Below are positions 61,368 through 64,000 of a DNA stretch of 64,000 bases, piece after piece. The stretch comes from Tritrichomonas musculus (taxonomy: Eukaryota; Parabasalia; Tritrichomonadida; Tritrichomonadidae): NCBI GenBank assembly GCA_039105265.1, contig JAPFFF010000071.1, positions 186,001-250,000 on the forward strand, in the 5' to 3' direction. A program made the translations under genes and the position numbers. The first letter of the stretch is position 1. Every line of letters begins with the position of its first letter. The notes under the pieces are model-generated. The model did not search any database. It was not told the DNA's origin and worked only from the letters and a program-made list of their open reading frames with translations.

Positions 61368-64000
61368 ATGCAAATGTTAAACTTTCTTATTTTATTGCAT
61401 TTTGTTTATTCAGATTTGAATCAGCAGGCTAGCACGTATTCATTCATGAATAATCAAAAAGATACATTTAAATTAGGAGATCCAAATATTTATTTACAAG
61501 AAAAACCAAACATTTTTTCTCGTATTTTTGGGAAGAAAACTCTTAATGAGTATACAAGTCAAAAGGATTGGTATTATATACACTTTTCATCGCCAAATTT
61601 AAATGAAATACGTCATAAAATAAAATTAGAGTCCAAAGGCGAAATGCTCAAAAATACTTTTTTAGTGTATCTTTCAAAAGATGAGCTTCAAAAAATTTCT
61701 AATATTTCTTTAGTAAAAAGACTTGAACCTGAAGATAAATTATCTTACATTGGAGGACCAATAGAAGACGTAAATCATTTTCTTGTAATTGTTGCAAAAG
61801 ATCATAAGTTACCAGAAAAACCGAAATATTACGTGTTAGAATCTAAATGGTTACAAAATACATATATTGTTAGAGTTGATCGTAAATCATTGAACGATGA
61901 GCAATTTACTCAAAAGAAAAACAAAGTAATTCAAATTCTCACGTCTTTATCGTACGTACAAAGTGTATCTACTTACACAGAGCCAACAATTAAAAACAAT
62001 GTTGCAACCGGTTTTACGCAAAAGAACAACAAGAATTTTGTTAAAGATCCTGATACAGGAATTACAACCCTTGATCGTTATTTCAACAATCGCCAAATTA
62101 CAGGTAAAGATGAAATCATTACAGTAATTGATACATTAGTTGATATTTACCACTCAATGTTTCGTGACAACAATGTACCTGTTACATTTAACCAAGAAAT
62201 GACAAACCACCGCAAATTTGTATATTACGGATATCCATATGATTTAAATACATGGATCAGCAGCATTGAAGAAAATGAGCACGGCACACACGTTTCTGGA
62301 TCAGCAGCAGGTAAAAATGACTGTTCTGCCCAGCAAGATCAGACCCAATCACCCGAACTTTTTGATGGAAACGCGCCAGATGCAAAAATACTCTATGCTG
62401 GCGGTTTGAACAACGTTACATCAAGTCAACAACTTAAATTGATGAAGAATCTTCATTCTAAGATATCTACGAACAGCTGGGGTGTTGATGGCTTCAATGA
62501 TTACATTAATTATGAATACGGCCACTTGAGCTACATCGATCCGTACAGCATTTACATATATGCAGCAGGCAACGAGTACGAAAGCACCGGAAACTACTCG
62601 GTATGTGACCCAGGAGGTTCGAAGAATGTTCTCACAATCGGCGCCCTCGGCGAATTCTATGACAGCGAGCACAAATACGTCCTCCAAAACCTCCAAAACG
62701 GCAACATAAACGTAGAATTATATGAGTTCATCGATGCAGCGCCATACCTCGTTGGCACAATTGGCACAACGCAGCTCGGATCGTCGATTGTTGTGATTGA
62801 TGCAGCCGCTCCAGGAAACAATTGTAACACAATCGACCAGCCGCAAATCAGCCTTCTTTATGCGACCAACTCGGATGAATTTGACTGGATTTACGGTTGC
62901 AACATTGAGAAGACACTCGGCATTCTCTACACATACGATGTTAGCGGTCTCCAGGCAGTTCTTAACGCTGGCCAAGACATCTACTTGCAGGACATCACAG
63001 GATACAACAGCACGCCGGTTGTCACGCACGCAAGCTACTCTTCAACGGGGCCAGCGAACAAGGGAATATTGAAGCCAGACGTGATGGCGCCAGGCACGCG
63101 AATCATCAGTGCGAAATCGCTCAAAAACAGCCACGAAGACCATGGATGCATGACATCATCGGGCAATGCGCTCATATTCATGCAGGGAACTTCAATGGCA
63201 ACGCCAAATGCGGCTGGTGCAACCGCTCTTGTTCGCCAGTTTTTCAGGACAAACTGGTCGGTTCAGTCAGTTGATTTGGACGGTCCGACAGTTCGAGCAC
63301 TGATCATCAACTCATGCGTGCAGCAGCCAGCTGGAACATTGACGCCAAACACGATGTTCGGACATGGCCACATTGACCTTTCAAGCATCCTTCCGGTCGA
63401 CAAAAACTTCGGCGTCCAGATCACACATCAGATCGGAAACGGCGAGCCATCGATCAAGGAGTACAGCCAAGTTGTTGCCAAATTGAATGTGAAATCAAAC
63501 AAGGTGAAATTGCAGATCACTCTTTCATACCTCGATCCATTGATTAACGAAAGGTCTCATATTCCACTCACTCGCGATCTAGACCTTGTTGTCACCTCGA
63601 GCAGCGGCAAAGTGTACAAGGGAGACCACTTGCCAAACGGAGACACGCAGCACTTCTCGACAAACGAGAAAGTCATCGTAAACACAAACGAAATCGAAGT
63701 CGGCGAGTACACAATCCACATTTACAGCCTCGACTTTCTTGACACCGGAAGTTCAGACACAAATCAAAGACAGAACTTTTCGGTTGTTGCAACGGGCGAC
63801 ATTGATGATGGCTTCTTAACTTTCACAGAGGCAACGACATGCGGATGTGCAAAATGCAGCTCTGTGCATCCACTGCACTGCCAGTGTGACAACGCGACTT
63901 TCGGTGAGATTTGTCAGTCGAAGATTGATCTGATGACAGAGACAAAGAAGACTTACACAGTCCCTTCGATGCTGTTGCAGCTGGTGAGAATTGAAACAAA
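61368..64000 (+). CDS. Subtilisin-like serine protease (S8), 3' end beyond window
   Basis: At least 877 residues, open to the window edge. It starts with a signal peptide (MQMLNFLILLHFVYS), followed by a pro-region of about 200 residues. The S8 triad is complete: Asp255 in VIDTLVDIYHSMF, His305 in EHGTHVSG and Ser609 in GTSMATP, with the oxyanion Asn402 in AAGNEY. Beyond about residue 690 lies a beta-rich domain, then a Cys-rich EGF-like stretch (CGCAKCSSVHPLHCQC). A membrane anchor may follow outside the window. It should be a secreted or surface endopeptidase, as for trichomonad SUB proteases that process surface proteins. The first 900 bp are AT-rich; from about 62,270 coding GC rises abruptly. 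Confidence 0.92.
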   Translation, partial: MQMLNFLILLHFVYSDLNQQASTYSFMNNQKDTFKLGDPNIYLQEKPNIFSRIFGKKTLNEYTSQKDWYYIHFSSPNLNEIRHKIKLESKGEMLKNTFLVYLSKDELQKISNISLVKRLEPEDKLSYIGGPIEDVNHFLVIVAKDHKLPEKPKYYVLESKWLQNTYIVRVDRKSLNDEQFTQKKNKVIQILTSLSYVQSVSTYTEPTIKNNVATGFTQKNNKNFVKDPDTGITTLDRYFNNRQITGKDEIITVIDTLVDIYHSMFRDNNVPVTFNQEMTNHRKFVYYGYPYDLNTWISSIEENEHGTHVSGSAAGKNDCSAQQDQTQSPELFDGNAPDAKILYAGGLNNVTSSQQLKLMKNLHSKISTNSWGVDGFNDYINYEYGHLSYIDPYSIYIYAAGNEYESTGNYSVCDPGGSKNVLTIGALGEFYDSEHKYVLQNLQNGNINVELYEFIDAAPYLVGTIGTTQLGSSIVVIDAAAPGNNCNTIDQPQISLLYATNSDEFDWIYGCNIEKTLGILYTYDVSGLQAVLNAGQDIYLQDITGYNSTPVVTHASYSSTGPANKGILKPDVMAPGTRIISAKSLKNSHEDHGCMTSSGNALIFMQGTSMATPNAAGATALVRQFFRTNWSVQSVDLDGPTVRALIINSCVQQPAGTLTPNTMFGHGHIDLSSILPVDKNFGVQITHQIGNGEPSIKEYSQVVAKLNVKSNKVKLQITLSYLDPLINERSHIPLTRDLDLVVTSSSGKVYKGDHLPNGDTQHFSTNEKVIVNTNEIEVGEYTIHIYSLDFLDTGSSDTNQRQNFSVVATGDIDDGFLTFTEATTCGCAKCSSVHPLHCQCDNATFGEICQSKIDLMTETKKTYTVPSMLLQLVRIET

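Overview
The window looks like nuclear DNA of a trichomonad parabasalid, most likely Tritrichomonas. The grounds are very AT-rich spacers, long intronless genes, and short 5' leaders that often begin at a TCA-type initiator next to the ATG. The gene content also fits: BspA/TpLRR-type leucine-rich repeat (LRR_5) genes and pseudogenes, tyrosine-kinase-like (TKL) kinases fused to other domains, an S8 subtilisin, and starch- or glycogen-related glycosidase folds. The species is inferred; no marker gene settles it.

Layout. 1-230: 5' end of a Lys-rich chromatin-type protein (minus). 0.25-7.4 kb: AT-rich spacer with two decayed coding-like blocks. 7.5-11.0 kb: acidic, repeat-rich protein with a C-terminal GH13 domain that has lost its nucleophile. 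11.4-13.05 kb (minus): TKL kinase fused to a MOB1 domain, with one frameshift in the kinase part. 13.7-14.3 kb: decayed fragments. 14.6-17.2 kb: BTB-like / coiled-coil / glycine-rich (ALK-LTK type) protein. 17.2-22.4 kb: gene-poor, with two gene remnants and a 42-bp repeat. 22.4-26.4 kb: three CBM20-like modules plus a GH77 (DPE2-like) fold with altered active-site motifs. 26.7-29.6 kb: intact 998-residue LRR_5 protein. 29.8-30.2 kb: small unknown gene. 30.7-35.2 kb (minus): a broken LRR_5-Rab GTPase fusion, an orphan 53-codon ankyrin-type head, an intact flavodoxin-fold quinone reductase and a frameshifted LRR_5 gene.

35.5-37.4 kb is a 1,935-bp element with 463-bp nearly identical inverted arms. 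38.2 kb encodes a U-box E3 fused to a ubiquitin-like domain that still ends in Gly-Gly. 39.0 kb is tRNA-Leu(CAA). 39.3-49.1 kb (minus) is one very large surface-protein gene cut in two by a 1,694-bp transposon with 38-bp terminal inverted repeats and a TA target duplication; deleting the element and one TA restores a single frame. 49.5-51.4 kb is a TKL kinase-ankyrin gene. 51.5-56.0 kb holds three decayed LRR_5 genes. 56.2-59.8 kb (minus) is a MON2-like trafficking protein, 60.2 kb a RING-like zinc protein, and 61.4-64.0 kb the 5' part of an intact subtilisin.

Themes. Signalling domains are repeatedly fused (kinase-MOB, kinase-ankyrin, U-box-ubiquitin, LRR-Rab). Both carbohydrate-enzyme folds have substituted catalytic residues, suggesting glycogen-binding or regulatory roles. 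The LRR_5 family is being copied and broken at high rate. Several long genes change abruptly from AT-rich to GC-rich coding sequence part-way along. The strongest candidates for something undescribed are the kinase-MOB fusion, the ubiquitin-tailed U-box protein and the transposon-split surface gene.
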